The notes under the pieces were generated by a model. It was not told the DNA's origin and ran no database searches. It worked only from the letters and a program-made list of their open reading frames with translations. From positions 138,164 through 202,163 of the forward strand of contig NW_013657665.1 of NCBI RefSeq assembly GCF_000142905.1: a stretch of 64,000 bases of DNA. Direction: 5' to 3'. Below, piece after piece: positions 19,901 through 30,497 of this stretch. Each line of letters starts with the position of its first letter. Within the stretch, counting starts at the first letter, position 1. The translations under genes were made by a program, and so were the position numbers. This DNA is from Thecamonas trahens ATCC 50062. Taxonomy: Eukaryota; Apusozoa; Apusomonadida; Apusomonadidae.

Positions 19901-21432
19901 TCAGCGCGCAGCGTGCGAGGCAAGGATGTACGAGACCGAGGCGGTGAGCTTCTTGGCAAAGCCAATATCAAAAGACTCGTCCGGACCGTGCGCGTTTGCC
20001 GAGCCGTCCAGCACACCAGCAACCATAAAGCCTGCGCTCGGGTAGCGCTCGCCGAGCATGCCCATAAAGGGAATGGACCAGCCCTCGCCGAGGAACATGG
20101 CGTCGTTGCCGTAGAAGGCGCGCGAGGCGCCGTGCATGGCCTCGAGCTGCCAGGCCGGCTCCGGCGGGGCGTTCCAGCCCGAGCCGGCGTGATCGCCGTC
20201 GACAGTGACGACCGCACCATACGGCGGATCGCGGGTGAGCTCGTCGCGAATGTACTGCGCGGCAGCGGCCGAGTCAACGGTGGGCGGGAGGCGGAACGAG
20301 AGCTTGAGGGTCGTCGACGCGCGGAGAACGTTGCCGGCAACAGCTGACGGCGGGAGACCGTCGGCGCCGGTCACCGTCAGCGTCGGCTTCCACGTCTTAG
20401 CCAGGATGGCCTCAGTTGGATCTGTGGTCATCGGGCCGGCGCCGGAGACCCACGGGAAACAGCGCAGGACCGAGTCGCCGAGCGCAGCGCCGGCGGCCGC
20501 AGCCTGCTCCAGCCGAGCCGCCGGAATGTCGGCATGGAACGCCGCGCCGAGAACCTCACCGGTGACGGCGTTCTCCACGCGGTCAACGAGCTTGCGAGCG
20601 ATGCGGAACGAGTCCGGGACAATGCCCGACGCCGCACCCGAGTGCACACCGTCGTTGAGGATGCCGACGGTGAGGTTGACGTTGATGGCGCCGCGGAGCG
20701 AGGTGGTTGACCACAGGTGCTCTAGGTCGGACGCCCCCGAGTCGAGGCAGACCACAAAGTCGACGGCCCCGATGCGCTCCGAAAGCTGGTCGACGTAGTA
20801 TGGGAGGTCGACCGACGAAGACTCCTCCGAAGCCTCGACAAGAACCACGCACCGCGAGTGCGGAATGCCCTGCTCCTGCAGCGCCTTGATGGCGGTGACC
20901 GAGGCAAAGATGCCATAGCCATCGTCAGCACCGCCGCGACCAAAGAGACGCCCGTCGCGGACAACCGGCGTATGCGGGCCAAGGCCATCCGACCAGTCGT
21001 CGGTCATCGGCGGCTGCTTGTCGAGGTGTGCGTACAGGAGGACCGTCTCGCCCGACGCCACGCCCGGCGACGCGTCGATGGTGGCAAAGATGAGCGGCGT
21101 CCGACCCTCCTCCTTCACTACCTCCAGCGCAATGCCGGCCACATCCTGCTGCTTCACCCAATCAACCATCAACTCCACCGCCTGGTCCATGTACCCGTTG
21201 GTCGCCCACTCGGGGTCGTAGTCGGGCGACTGGTTGGGGATGCGGATGTAGTCCGACAGCGCAGGCAGGATGCTCTCATCCCACTTGGCCGTGCAGTACG
21301 CCAAAGCCTGGTCGCAGTTGATAGTACTGTGCGTGGAGGGGGGAGGGGGGGGGGGAGGTGAGGGGTTGGCTTGGCTGTCCTTGTCTCCGACCCAACTACT
21401 CCGGCTCTCTCCTTCCCACTCCTCAGCAAACC

Positions 21433-21489
<57 letters not shown>

Positions 21490-21601
21490 CGTGCGTACTT
21501 CATTGTCCTTGCTTCTTACTCCTTTACTCAGTGCCAGAGAAGTGGTTGCCTGGATACCTGCATCCAAGCCAAACGCCCACCCAGGCATGTGACGTCGCCA
21601 T
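19901..21601 (-). CDS. M20 family metallopeptidase (carnosinase/dipeptidase-like), two exons proposed
   Basis: Main exon 19901-21326. Zinc-ligand motifs of M20 are present: LLYAHLDKQPP, GRGGADDGYG (bridging Asp), VEASEESSS (catalytic and ligand Glu), CLDSGASD and NAHGPDESFD (final His). The overall order is that of CNDP-type cytosolic dipeptidases and length is normal. The frame has no ATG at its 5' end. A CACGCACAG acceptor after a pyrimidine-rich tract ends the intron at 21327. A proposed first exon 21558-21601 (ATG at 21601, MATSHAWVGVWLGC, donor GTATCC) has matching phase, giving 489 residues. The intron (21327-21557) contains the CA microsatellite. First exon is inference; enzyme family is firm. 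Confidence 0.85.
21436..21485. repeat. (CA)n microsatellite
   Basis: About 25 uninterrupted CA units, inside the proposed first intron of the M20 peptidase gene and 3' of the IAH1-like gene. Probably length-polymorphic. Confidence 0.97.
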
Positions 21602-21672
21602 GACCGTCGCGCCAGCCGGCTCGAGTCGCACGGCCATCGCCGCAGCCTCTCTCCATACGCACTTGATTGCCA

Positions 21673-22593
21673 TTATGTGTGTGAAATGACTCGCGGCGAG
21701 GCGGAAACGTCGGTCGAGGTTCCAGCACCGGCAGGCGCCAGCCGCGACGCTGATGCCGCAGCCGCGACATCGCGCGACGGCTGGTTGGCGTCGACATCAA
21801 ACGAGGCGTCAACATCGCCAGCATCGATTCGCGAGTGATGCGGGAAGAAGAGCGGATGGTCGCCCACCACGTGCGGGAGGAGCGCCGAGAGCGCCGTGTA
21901 CACAAACTCGTTGCCCTGCCGCGAGAGATGAAGGCCATCGCGGAGAAAGTGCGACCAGTTGTCCGGCGACGACGAGAGCATGAGTTCGCAGAGGTTGAGC
22001 GCATGGACCGTACGGTGTGGTGCAACAGGCGCGGCCCACTCGAGAGCCAGCTCATTGGCGACTGCCATCGCAGCTGCAGCGTACTCTTGCGCCATCTCAA
22101 GCGACCGCTCCGGCACGCCCGTCGCCTTCTTGCCGTACTTTTCCACCTGGAACGCCAGCCGCTGCTCGCGATGAACCGGCGGGCAGCCGATGACAACCAG
22201 CGTCAGCGGAATGGCCGACCCATCGGCCCACGCCGCCACCCGCAGGCAGATCTTCCGCAGGTTGGCCACAAATGCGTCGACAGGCACCGCCTGCCGGCTC
22301 CCGGGTGTCGATGCGTCATTGGCTCCAAAGAAGACCGTCACCACCGCCGACGAGTACAGGCCCCACGCCGACGCCGCCTGTGGCGCGTGCTTGACGGGGA
22401 ACACTTTGTCTAGCGTCCGCACCGCCCACTCGGTGTTGTAGCCCGAGAAGCCGCGGTTGACAACGTCGCCGCGCCGCGTGAGCTGGGCAACCAGCCGCGC
22501 GCCCCACCCGCCGTTCTCGAACGCCTCTTGCGTGATCGAGTCCCCGAACGCCACCACCCGGCACAGCTGCGTCTCCCACTTCTCGTCCGCCAT
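21673..22593 (-). CDS. IAH1: GDSL/SGNH esterase, isoamyl acetate-hydrolysing esterase type
   Basis: 306 residues. SGNH hydrolase blocks are all visible: nucleophile block VVAFGDSITQEAFENGGWGA, Gly block NRGFSGYNTEWA, Asn block VFFGANDAS and the C-terminal D-x-x-H dyad in RDGLHLSRQGNEF. The order and the ITQ and GGWGA context match yeast Iah1 and its relatives, which hydrolyse acetate esters. The 60-residue tail after the catalytic core (SFDVDANQPSRDVAAAASAS) is Ala/Ser-rich and not conserved. ATG 22593 sits just before the conserved start; upstream frame is open to 22782 but looks like 5' UTR. Confidence 0.9.
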   Translation of the reverse strand: MADEKWETQLCRVVAFGDSITQEAFENGGWGARLVAQLTRRGDVVNRGFSGYNTEWAVRTLDKVFPVKHAPQAASAWGLYSSAVVTVFFGANDASTPGSRQAVPVDAFVANLRKICLRVAAWADGSAIPLTLVVIGCPPVHREQRLAFQVEKYGKKATGVPERSLEMAQEYAAAAMAVANELALEWAAPVAPHRTVHALNLCELMLSSSPDNWSHFLRDGLHLSRQGNEFVYTALSALLPHVVGDHPLFFPHHSRIDAGDVDASFDVDANQPSRDVAAAASASRLAPAGAGTSTDVSASPRVISHT

Positions 22594-22799
22594 CGTCTTG
22601 GCCTTGCGTGCGTGTAACCGAGTGACGTGCTGAGACCTCGCTTCTTTCGAGTGTGTGAGAATCCTTTTAGGTTGTTGTAGACTTTGAGTGTCCACGGACC
22701 AGCCAAATCGAATGGGCTTCCTGCAGGTCGGGAACCCTTCAGGCCCGACTAGCCGCAAGCTTCCCCGTGAGCCTCGTCGCACGCATGATGCGCTTGGGC

Positions 22800-24228
22800 T
22801 TGGGGCCTGACCTTGGGTAAATGTCAGGACATGGATCGGGCCGACGTGAGCGCGAGCCGGGCCGAGTAGGGGTCATCCGCCACCCTGCAGGGGTGCAGGG
22901 GCTAGTTATCCAGCAAGGGAGAGCGTCTCCCTCCTGCCTTGGGACAGTTGGGTCGGATCGCGTGGGGAGGGGTCGCGGGGGGAGGGGGGGGGAGAGTTGG
23001 GCGTTGCGGTATGGCATTGACAATATGGACGAGACACAGCAGAGCCGTTGCGAGCTCCTGTGTTCCAGATCACGTGCTGGAGTTTTGTTGCAGGGAGTAT
23101 AGCAGAAAGACACCATACAGGTGACTGCAGGGTGCCATCTGCTGTGGGATTGCGCGCCGGCCAAACAGTGCGAAAACCACTGATCTCATAGCAGCGAGAA
23201 GACGACCGCCTCAGAACACATCCGCAAGTGATGCAACCGTACAACTTGTTGGGTGTTCAACATCGACTGCAGCATACTATGGTCACTTGGAATCCATCAC
23301 TGAGGCGTCGACGACCGACACTCCGTCTCATCGCACCCTCCAAGAGGCCATCCTATGTCCTGGTTGCAGCTCAGAACCACCGAGCATCCCGCGGCCCACC
23401 AGGGAGAGACTGGCAATGTGGATGATAATGCCGACAACATGTGACGACACTGGTTGCCGTCGGCGGACCGACGGCTGAATGGACACCTCCCCCGTCCCCC
23501 GTTGCAGGTGTGAGATAATGTGTGCGTGTGTGCTCCTGAGTCGATGAAGGGGGAGGGGCGGCCGATAGACGTCGCTGACTGTACTCGGACGACCGAGGTC
23601 GTTGGAGGCGCGCGCAGTTTCGGGTGCGACTAGATCGCTGGGCAGCCGGATGTGTTGAGTTTTACATTAGCTTGCCACAGCTGTAGTCGCTGCTGACCCG
23701 GCCCTCAAGGAGGGGGTGCGGCGGGAACAGAGGGGGAGGGGGGGAGGGGTGATTCTGGGTCATCCGAGCCCCTGGCGGCGGCTAGGTCGATGATGAGCCA
23801 GCTGGCGACGACTCTGCTGACGACGACCCCACCGCCGCCCGAGCCGGTGATCCATCGGGCGAGAGCGGAGGAGAGTCAGTTGCCAAGACGGTCTTCTCCC
23901 GCCCAAGGCACCACAAGCGAACGTTCTCCTTCGAGCTAAGCTCCTCAATGGCAACTGCCAAAGCCGACCTCGCCGACGAGGCATCGTCCACATTCACCAG
24001 GGTCTCGGTCACCTTTTTCCAGACCGTCCGATTGTCCTGCAATCGCAGGAGTGCAGCTTCATGACCCCACCCGCGCCCACAACGTCATCTTTCCCAACAT
24101 CACCTCAATCGCCTCTCTTTGCTCTGCATCACCCACACCGTTTCTTACCCGCCAGGCTGCCCTTCCGGCCACCTTCACACGCCACACCCCTCTCGCCCTC
24201 TCGCCACCCTCTACACACATCGTCACAC
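22800..24228. other. Gene-poor stretch with a perfect GC hairpin; one doubtful minus-strand exon
   Basis: No convincing protein gene. A perfect 8-bp hairpin, GCCGTCGG (23456-23463), loop CGGA, CCGACGGC (23468-23475), stands alone. On the minus strand 23782-24036 is an open stretch with typical codon use (GDNRTVWKK-like start after a good acceptor GCGATTGCAG, ending at TAG) that could be a terminal exon, but no partner exon or family is visible. 24040-24228 is a C/T-rich leader for the following gene. Confidence 0.4.
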
Positions 24229-25185
24229 ATGACAAGACCACCACCACGAAGCATACACCTGCTTTCCTTTGTCGCTCTCGCCTTTGCTCTCGCCTTCCTT
24301 CGTACGCTCTCCCGACACCCTCGTCCCCTCGTCCCCTCGTCCCCTCGTCCTCTTCTTACTCCGGCCACCCTCCCTACCACAGTCCCCGTCGTTGCTGCAA
24401 CGTGCGGCAACGGAGCCATCGAAGCAGGGGAGACTTGCGACGATGGAAACACAACACCCGATGATGGGTGCGCCGCCAACTGCACTGCCGAGCCCGGGTG
24501 GACCTGCCCGCACCCCAACACCCGATGCCTTCCCAACGCCTCGACGTTCGCCGGGCGGACCACGACAACTGTCGCCGTCCTCGTTCTCTTGGTCGCCATC
24601 TTTGCGCTCTGCTGCGGATGCTGTATGAAGTGGTGGGGCGGCGGTTCCGGTGGAGCAGAGTCGCGCCGCGCCGCTGCCAACCAGCGCGCCCTACAGGAGG
24701 CCCTGCTGGAGAACATGGAGGATCTGGCTGGCGAGCGTGATGTCGCTGATGACTACTCGTCCGATGATGACAACGATGACATTCGTGCCTCGCTCGCCAT
24801 GCCCTCCGGCACCAACCTTGCTACCGGTGACGACACGGACTTTAGCGAGTACGGTATCCGCGATGTCGAGCCCGAGCTCCTCGAGGTTGGCGACCACACC
24901 GTTTTCCGCAAGGCACCCGTCGCCATTCGTTTCATCGGCGAAACAGAGTTTGGCGAGGGCGAGTGGGTTGGCGTTGAGCTCCTCAAGGGCAAGGGCAAGC
25001 ACGACGGCCGTGTCCAGGGCCGCCGCTACTTTTCTTGCGATCGCCCAGGCAAGGTTGCCCTCTTCTGCCGACGCAGCGCCCTCGGCCTCAAGCGCAAGAA
25101 GGACAAGGACCGCGCCGCAAAACGTGCCGCAGAGCACCGCCCACGTTCATCCCATCGCGCCACCCGCCACGCCTCGCGTCGCTAG
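24229..25185 (+). CDS. Single-pass membrane protein: Cys-rich DUF4215-type repeat outside, CAP-Gly domain inside
   Basis: 318 residues. A signal peptide (HLLSFVALAFALAFLRTL) is followed by one Cys-rich unit at about 58-95 (CGNGAIEAGETCDDGN, then DDGCAANC and GWTC), which is the repeat known from DUF4215 and myxobacterial surface proteins. A transmembrane helix (TTTVAVLVLLVAIFALCC, about 112-131) leads to an acidic linker and a CAP-Gly domain at about 227-284. Its core (IRFIGETEFGEGEWVGVELL, then GKHDGRVQGRRYFSC) keeps the family pattern, with GKHDG for the canonical GKNDG that contacts EEY/EEF tails of tubulin and EB1. The basic tail is Arg/Lys/His-rich. Topology suggests a plasma-membrane or endomembrane receptor that holds microtubules. 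The combination is, as far as I know, not a described architecture. Confidence 0.82.
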   Translation: MTRPPPRSIHLLSFVALAFALAFLRTLSRHPRPLVPSSPRPLLTPATLPTTVPVVAATCGNGAIEAGETCDDGNTTPDDGCAANCTAEPGWTCPHPNTRCLPNASTFAGRTTTTVAVLVLLVAIFALCCGCCMKWWGGGSGGAESRRAAANQRALQEALLENMEDLAGERDVADDYSSDDDNDDIRASLAMPSGTNLATGDDTDFSEYGIRDVEPELLEVGDHTVFRKAPVAIRFIGETEFGEGEWVGVELLKGKGKHDGRVQGRRYFSCDRPGKVALFCRRSALGLKRKKDKDRAAKRAAEHRPRSSHRATRHASRR

Positions 25186-25328
25186 TACATACAACTACCC
25201 CTCCCCCATCCATCGCCTACCTGCCGTCAGCGCCGCGCAACGCGGCACGGCACGCGCAACACTGATCGAAACTTCCACAGAGCTCTCTCGTCCCGGCGCA
25301 GACTCCGACAGGCACGTCGCCCACCTCC

Positions 25329-28300
25329 ATGCCACGCCTCAACTTGGATGGCTGCCTGGGCAGGGCGCCCGAGTACGACCCGGCCGAACCCTACCCCACC
25401 TTCTACTTGGCCGAGCTCATCGTTGCCCATCCCAAGAAGCTCATGGCTGCCGTCATGGCCTTCTGCCTTCTCGTCAGTTTTGTCACCATGGCAGTCCATC
25501 CCATCAACATCGTCACTGCAGGAGACACCTTCCGGTACGGCCCGCCTCCCTCCTCCTCCCTCCCTCTCCCCCCCCCCCCGGTGCAGTCCCTTCCTCACGA
25601 CTCACAACCACCCCCTCCCTCCCTCGTGCAGTGTTCGTGACACCCGCGTCGCCGAGTTCCAGGACGGCGTGGTAGAGGCCATTGCCGGCACCGACTTTGG
25701 AGAGCAAAAAGCTGAGGACTCGGCCCAGGCGCCCCGCTCTCAGGTCCACGATCCGCTCGTCCTTGTCTTTGAAGCCACCGGCGCTGCTTCCATCTACGAC
25801 GAAATCGAGACCATTCGCATGTTTGAAGACGCTGTGCTCGGGTTCGGCACCTTTGACGACTTTTGCTACTCGCTCGCCACCGGGCCCGAGGCTCCCGCTC
25901 ACCGCCCATGCGCCCGGCCGTACTCGATCACTTCGTACTTTTACCCGGAGCTCCTGCCGTCGCCGCCGCTTGGCCAGTCGTTTGCAAACGATACTTGCCT
26001 TCCGCAGCTTGCGCCGTCGTTCTCGATCTGCAACGGGAACGGATCCAACGTCCGCCCGCTGCTCAATGTCTCGACCACGCTCACCACCGTCGACGCGCGG
26101 TTCCCCGGCCAGCTCGATGAGTTTGTGCCTCCTTACTTTGATCCTGCCGCTCAACGCATCGCCTCGCCGCACACAAAGTCGGTCATCTCGTTTGGCTACC
26201 CGCTCGCCGGCTTCCGAAACGCTGATGACAACGTCGACGCCCAGGCCAAGGCCTACTCCAAGTTTATCGACGCGCTTGAGCCATTCCTCGACTCGCTCGG
26301 CTCGCCCAACTTAGAAGTGTACTACACCAACACGCTTCTGCTTTCTAAGCAGTTTGACAAGATCCTGGCCACTGATGCCATCTTTGTCGTCATGGCGATT
26401 GTCTTTGTTCTCATCTACATGTGGTTCCACTCGCGCTCGCTCTTCCTCGCCGGCCTTGGCATGCTCCACATTGTCATCTCTTTCCCCATGGCTTACTTTG
26501 TCTACCGTGTCATTCTCGGCGAGGAGTTCTTCCCCTTCCTCCTCTTCCTTGGCATCTACGTCGTCCTCGGCGTCGGCGCCGACGACGTTTTCATCTTCCT
26601 CGACGCATGGAAGCAGTCGGCCTTCATCCCCGGCGTCAATGCCTCGCTCGCCACCCGCATGGCTTGGACATACCGCCGCTCCGCACGCGCCATGCTCATC
26701 ACCTCGGTCACCACCTCGGTTGCCTTTTCGCCAACGCCATCTCGCGCATTGCCCCCATTCGTGTCTTTGGCCTCTTTGTCGGCCTCCTCATTCTCCTCAA
26801 CTTCATCCTTTGCATCACTTGGTTCCCCTGTGTTGTAGTCGTCTGGACACAGTACATTGAGCCGCGCTCGTGGCCGACGGTATGCATACATTGCTGGACG
26901 TGCAAGCTGACCAAGGGCGACGACGACGATGCTGACACTGCCGTCGACTCTGATCCCAATGCAGCCCATGTTCGCAACGCAGACATCACCCTTGGGCCTA
27001 TGCCGCAGGCCTCGCACTCAGCGTCGGCTTCATCCTCCCCGTCGTCTTCGGCGTCGTCCTCCTCTTCGTCCTCGGCCTCTTCTTCTTCGTCGTCGTCAGG
27101 CTCGGGCTCCGGATCCTACGTTTCCGTTGCCGACGAGCAGCAGGAAGATTTGGAGCAAGCCGCGCCGTTGGCGCTGGACTCGGGTTCCGGCTCGTACTCG
27201 AGTTGCTACAGCAGCTCGGCATCGTCCAAGTCAAAGCCTGTGCCAGCTCAGCCGGCCGCAAGCTTGACGAGCCCAAGCACCTCGACCTCCGCGCACCGAT
27301 CCACGTCGACGGCTGCTGCTGCAGCGCTTGCGGATGCATCAGCGTCCGAGCCAGAGCTGGTGCCGTTCTGCTGGGGCAAGTGCCTAACGCCCAAGCACCT
27401 CGAGCACGCGCGTGCCACGGAGAAGTTCTTTGGCGGACCCTACACCGAGTGGGCCTACCGCCTCCGCTACGGCATCCTCGCCGTCTTCCTCATTCTCATG
27501 ATAGTCTTCATCGTGGTTGGTACTCAGCTGGCACCGGCCAAGGAGCCGGCCAAGTTCCTCGCCGACGACCATCCGCTCCAGCGCATGTTCACCATTTTGC
27601 AGTCGGGCTTTAAGCGCCAGGCTGAGGTTGTCAAGATTGCTCTTGCCTGGGGCGTGGCAGGCATCGACCGGGCCGGCACCGATCCCAACCGTCCAGGCGA
27701 CCAGGGCGTTGTACGCTGGGACGAGGCCTTCGACGGCACCTCGGTTGCTGCCCAAAACCACATCCTCTCTGTCTGCACCCAGGCCCGTGCCGAGCCGTCA
27801 GTCCTCCGCCGCGAGGTCTTCTGCCCAATGGAGGGCCTGCGCGACTTTCGCCGTGACCGCGGTGAGGCCTTCCCCATCGCCGACAAGGCCGAGTTCCTTG
27901 GCGCGCTCCGCAACTACACCCTTTCCAAAGAGTCCGAGTTTAAGAGCGGTGACAACGCGGGCTTTGACGGGTGGCGGTTTGGCCGCAAGGACACCGTCGG
28001 CTTTGATTCCGTCTCGGGCGACCTGCGCCTGTTCATGATCCTGGTCAACACCACCATGTCGCCCGAGGCGACCGCCAAGGCCGTCGAGCCGATCTACGAC
28101 AGCTGGGAGGCGTTTATGGTTCGCGTCAACGCCGGCGCACCCCCGGGCGTCTCCCACGGTGTCCAGACCACAGGAAAGTGGGTCCGCATGGCCACCGAGT
28201 TTGAGCTGGTCTCGGCCGTTTTTGTCGGCTTTGCCGTCTCGCTCGCAGTCTCTTACGTCGTCATCATCCTCGCCACCCAAAACATCTGGCTCGCCTCCAT

Positions 28301-28763
28301 CACCATCTTTGCCATCACATGGGTCGTCTCTGCCATTGTAGCCATCATGGTTTGGCTTGGCTGGTCGCTCGGCATCATCGAAGCCATCTGCCTCGTCCTC
28401 ATTGTCGGGCTCTCGGTCGACTACTCGCTCCATCTTGCTGTCCACTACAACGAGTCGCACGCGTCAAGCCGCAAGGAGCGCGTCCGCGAGGCCCTTGCCG
28501 ACCTCGGCATCTCGGTCTTTTCCGCTTCGCTCACCACTATGGGATCTGCTTTCTTCATGACCTTCTCCCAGCTGCTCTTCTTTGTTGTTTTTGGCCTCTT
28601 TATCCTCATGGTCGTCCTCTTCTCGCTCGTCTCCGCCTTTGGCCTCCTCATCGCCCTCCTCAACATTGCTGGACCCATCGGCGACTGCGGCAACATCTTC
28701 AAGCCAAAAACGTGCTGTACCTGCCGCGAGGAGCCGGCCCCGCCATCTTTGGGTGAGCCCTGA
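25329..28763 (+). CDS. Patched/Dispatched-family (RND, sterol-sensing domain) membrane protein, two exons, frame broken once
   Basis: Exon 1 25329-25534 and exon 2 from 25632, joined in phase (TFR|VRDTRVAEF). Helix 1 (LMAAVMAFCLLVSFVTMAV) is followed by a large lumenal or extracellular loop, then a sterol-sensing-type bundle with VVLGVGADDVFIFLDAWKQS, the G-x-x-D-D proton-pathway motif typical of Dispatched and Patched. A Ser-rich cytoplasmic loop (about 430-540), a second large loop and a C-terminal bundle (VLIVGLSVDYSLHLAVHYN) complete the RND layout. The frame breaks in the T4 run at 26725-26728; one added T links TSVAF to FANAISRIAPIRVFGLF and gives 1112 codons. Likely transports lipids or sterols. 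Closer assignment to Patched, Dispatched or PTCHD needs a tree. Confidence 0.85.
25535..25631 (+). other. 97-base intron of the Patched/Dispatched-like gene
   Basis: Donor GTACGG after TTCCG, acceptor CTCGTGCAG before TGTTCG, with long C/T tracts between. Removing it joins the two frames with a split Arg codon. Confidence 0.85.
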
Positions 28764-28931
28764 GTGAGTAAACGCCGTGCTCGACTGCGCGTCGCCCCGA
28801 AAACGCGTGCAGCCCGAGTGAGTCACAGGTGCAGCGGCAGGTTGTGACTGTGGTGTCACTCCACCGCTCGCCCCCACCCCTACGGCCACCCACACAGTCT
28901 TGTCCTACACGTCCTCCGTAGCCGTCACCAC

Positions 28932-30421
28932 ATGCGAACGAGCGTGTCCCCCTCGTGCTCTCCTTGGTCCTTGCTTGCGCGTTGGCGTGCTCGGCATGTA
29001 CCCGCCTCCCGCTCTCGCGCCCAACCGCAGCCTTTCCACCGCCGCCACCACCGCCTGCACCGCTTGCTCTGGCGAGCTGGATGCGCGACCTCGGCCCGCT
29101 GGTGGGGAATGCGCGGGTTCTGGACCTGGTCTTTCCGGGGACCCACGACACGCTCACCGCCGACCTCTCGGATCGCATCGCCGATAACGCCAACGACATC
29201 TCGCCGAGGCTCGCCAAGATCCTGCATGATCTCGCACCGCAAGAGCTCATTGGAAGCTTTATCCGCGATCAGGCGACATCGCAAGCGCTGTATGTGACCG
29301 AGCTGCTGCAGGCCGGGACTCGGTTCTTTGACTTTCGTATCACCTACACCAAAGGCCCGCACCTCGGCGAGCCGTATGACTGGTACGGCCTACACTTTGT
29401 GGAAACAAAGGCCAAGGCCCTCACCTACCTCAAAACCATTATCGATTGGCTTAACTCTCCCGAGGGTGTCGATGAGATCGTTGTGGTCTGGTTCTCGCGG
29501 CATGGCGACACCTGCGAGACAGGGACCAATCAGTATCCGGGCGTGTCGGTCGCCGAGAAGCAGGCGTTTTGGGCGTCCATCAAGTCGGTCATCGGCCCGC
29601 TCCTCATCAACGCCTCGGACATGCCACCCAACGCTACATCAGTCGACACCTGCCGCGATGCTGGCCAGCGGGTCCTTGTCTACACCTCGGACTGGAAAGA
29701 GTTTACTGGGAGCGACCCTGCACCGCTCAATGCTTGCCGTCACATTGCCAACCTGCACAACGGTGACTTTCTTAACGAGACCATCGGCTACCGCGAACAG
29801 CTCGATGCCTACCGGGGCTATGCCGAACAGCGCCAGATCGACGCTGCCACCAACATCTTTTCGCTCGTCCGCCTCGCCGTCTCTTCACCCGACTTTCAAA
29901 TCGAGGCCGCCGCCAAGTTGCGATACATCCCGTTCGGCCATGCCGAGGTCCGGGCCAAGTGCGCGAGCGGGTTCAACCTCCCCAACGTCACCGAGTGGTG
30001 CCCCGAGACGCTGTTGGACCTCACTCAGCTTGCCAACTACTATTCGCAGCTCACGCTCGAGATCGCGCACAACAGCCCGGGCTACGCCTTTCCCAACGCG
30101 TTCTATGTCGACGCAGTGACCAGCACCGGCAGCATCCGCACCGGTACCACGCCGCTCAACCAGCCGCCGGGTCCTCAGCCGCACGCTCTCTCCGAATACG
30201 CGTACGTCGCCACGGTTGTCGACTGGTTCCGTGCCTGGCGATGCAGCACCGCGTCCGCGCTGCCGGATGTCTCATCTGGCCAGTCCATTGCCGACTTGTG
30301 CGCCTCTGCCGGTGCCGCGCTCGCCACTCTCCGCGCTGCCGCGCCCATCCAGACATGGTCCGATCCTGCCAGTGGCCGCCTTGACGGCTGGCCTGCGCCT
30401 GGCCGTCTGCCTGGTCACTGA
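28932..30421 (+). CDS. Secreted phosphatidylinositol-specific PLC X-domain protein
   Basis: PLC-like phosphodiesterase of the PLCXD/bacterial PI-PLC type. The first catalytic His is in LVFPGTHDTL, the next conserved block is AGTRFFDFRI, and the second His is in WYGLHFVETKAKAL, followed by PEGVDEIVVVWFSRHG. These enzymes cleave phosphoinositides by acid-base catalysis without needing calcium in many members. The main frame lacks an ATG. ATG 28932 is out of frame by one base; adding one C in the C5 run at 28948-28952 gives a textbook signal peptide (SPLVLSLVLACALACSAC, possible lipobox-like Cys cluster) and 496 codons. Several N-x-S/T sites and paired Cys fit an extracellular protein. No Y or C2 domain. 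Confidence 0.85.
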
Positions 30422-30497
30422 CAGTCGCTGACATTGACACGCTCAGCTACCATTGAAGACCTTCACAAGCCACAGCCCTCTCTCAGCTCGTTTCGCC

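Noticed and set aside
23226..23306. Possible box C/D snoRNA (GTGATGC ... CTGA)
   Set aside because: Box C is imperfect and there is no terminal stem joining the two ends.
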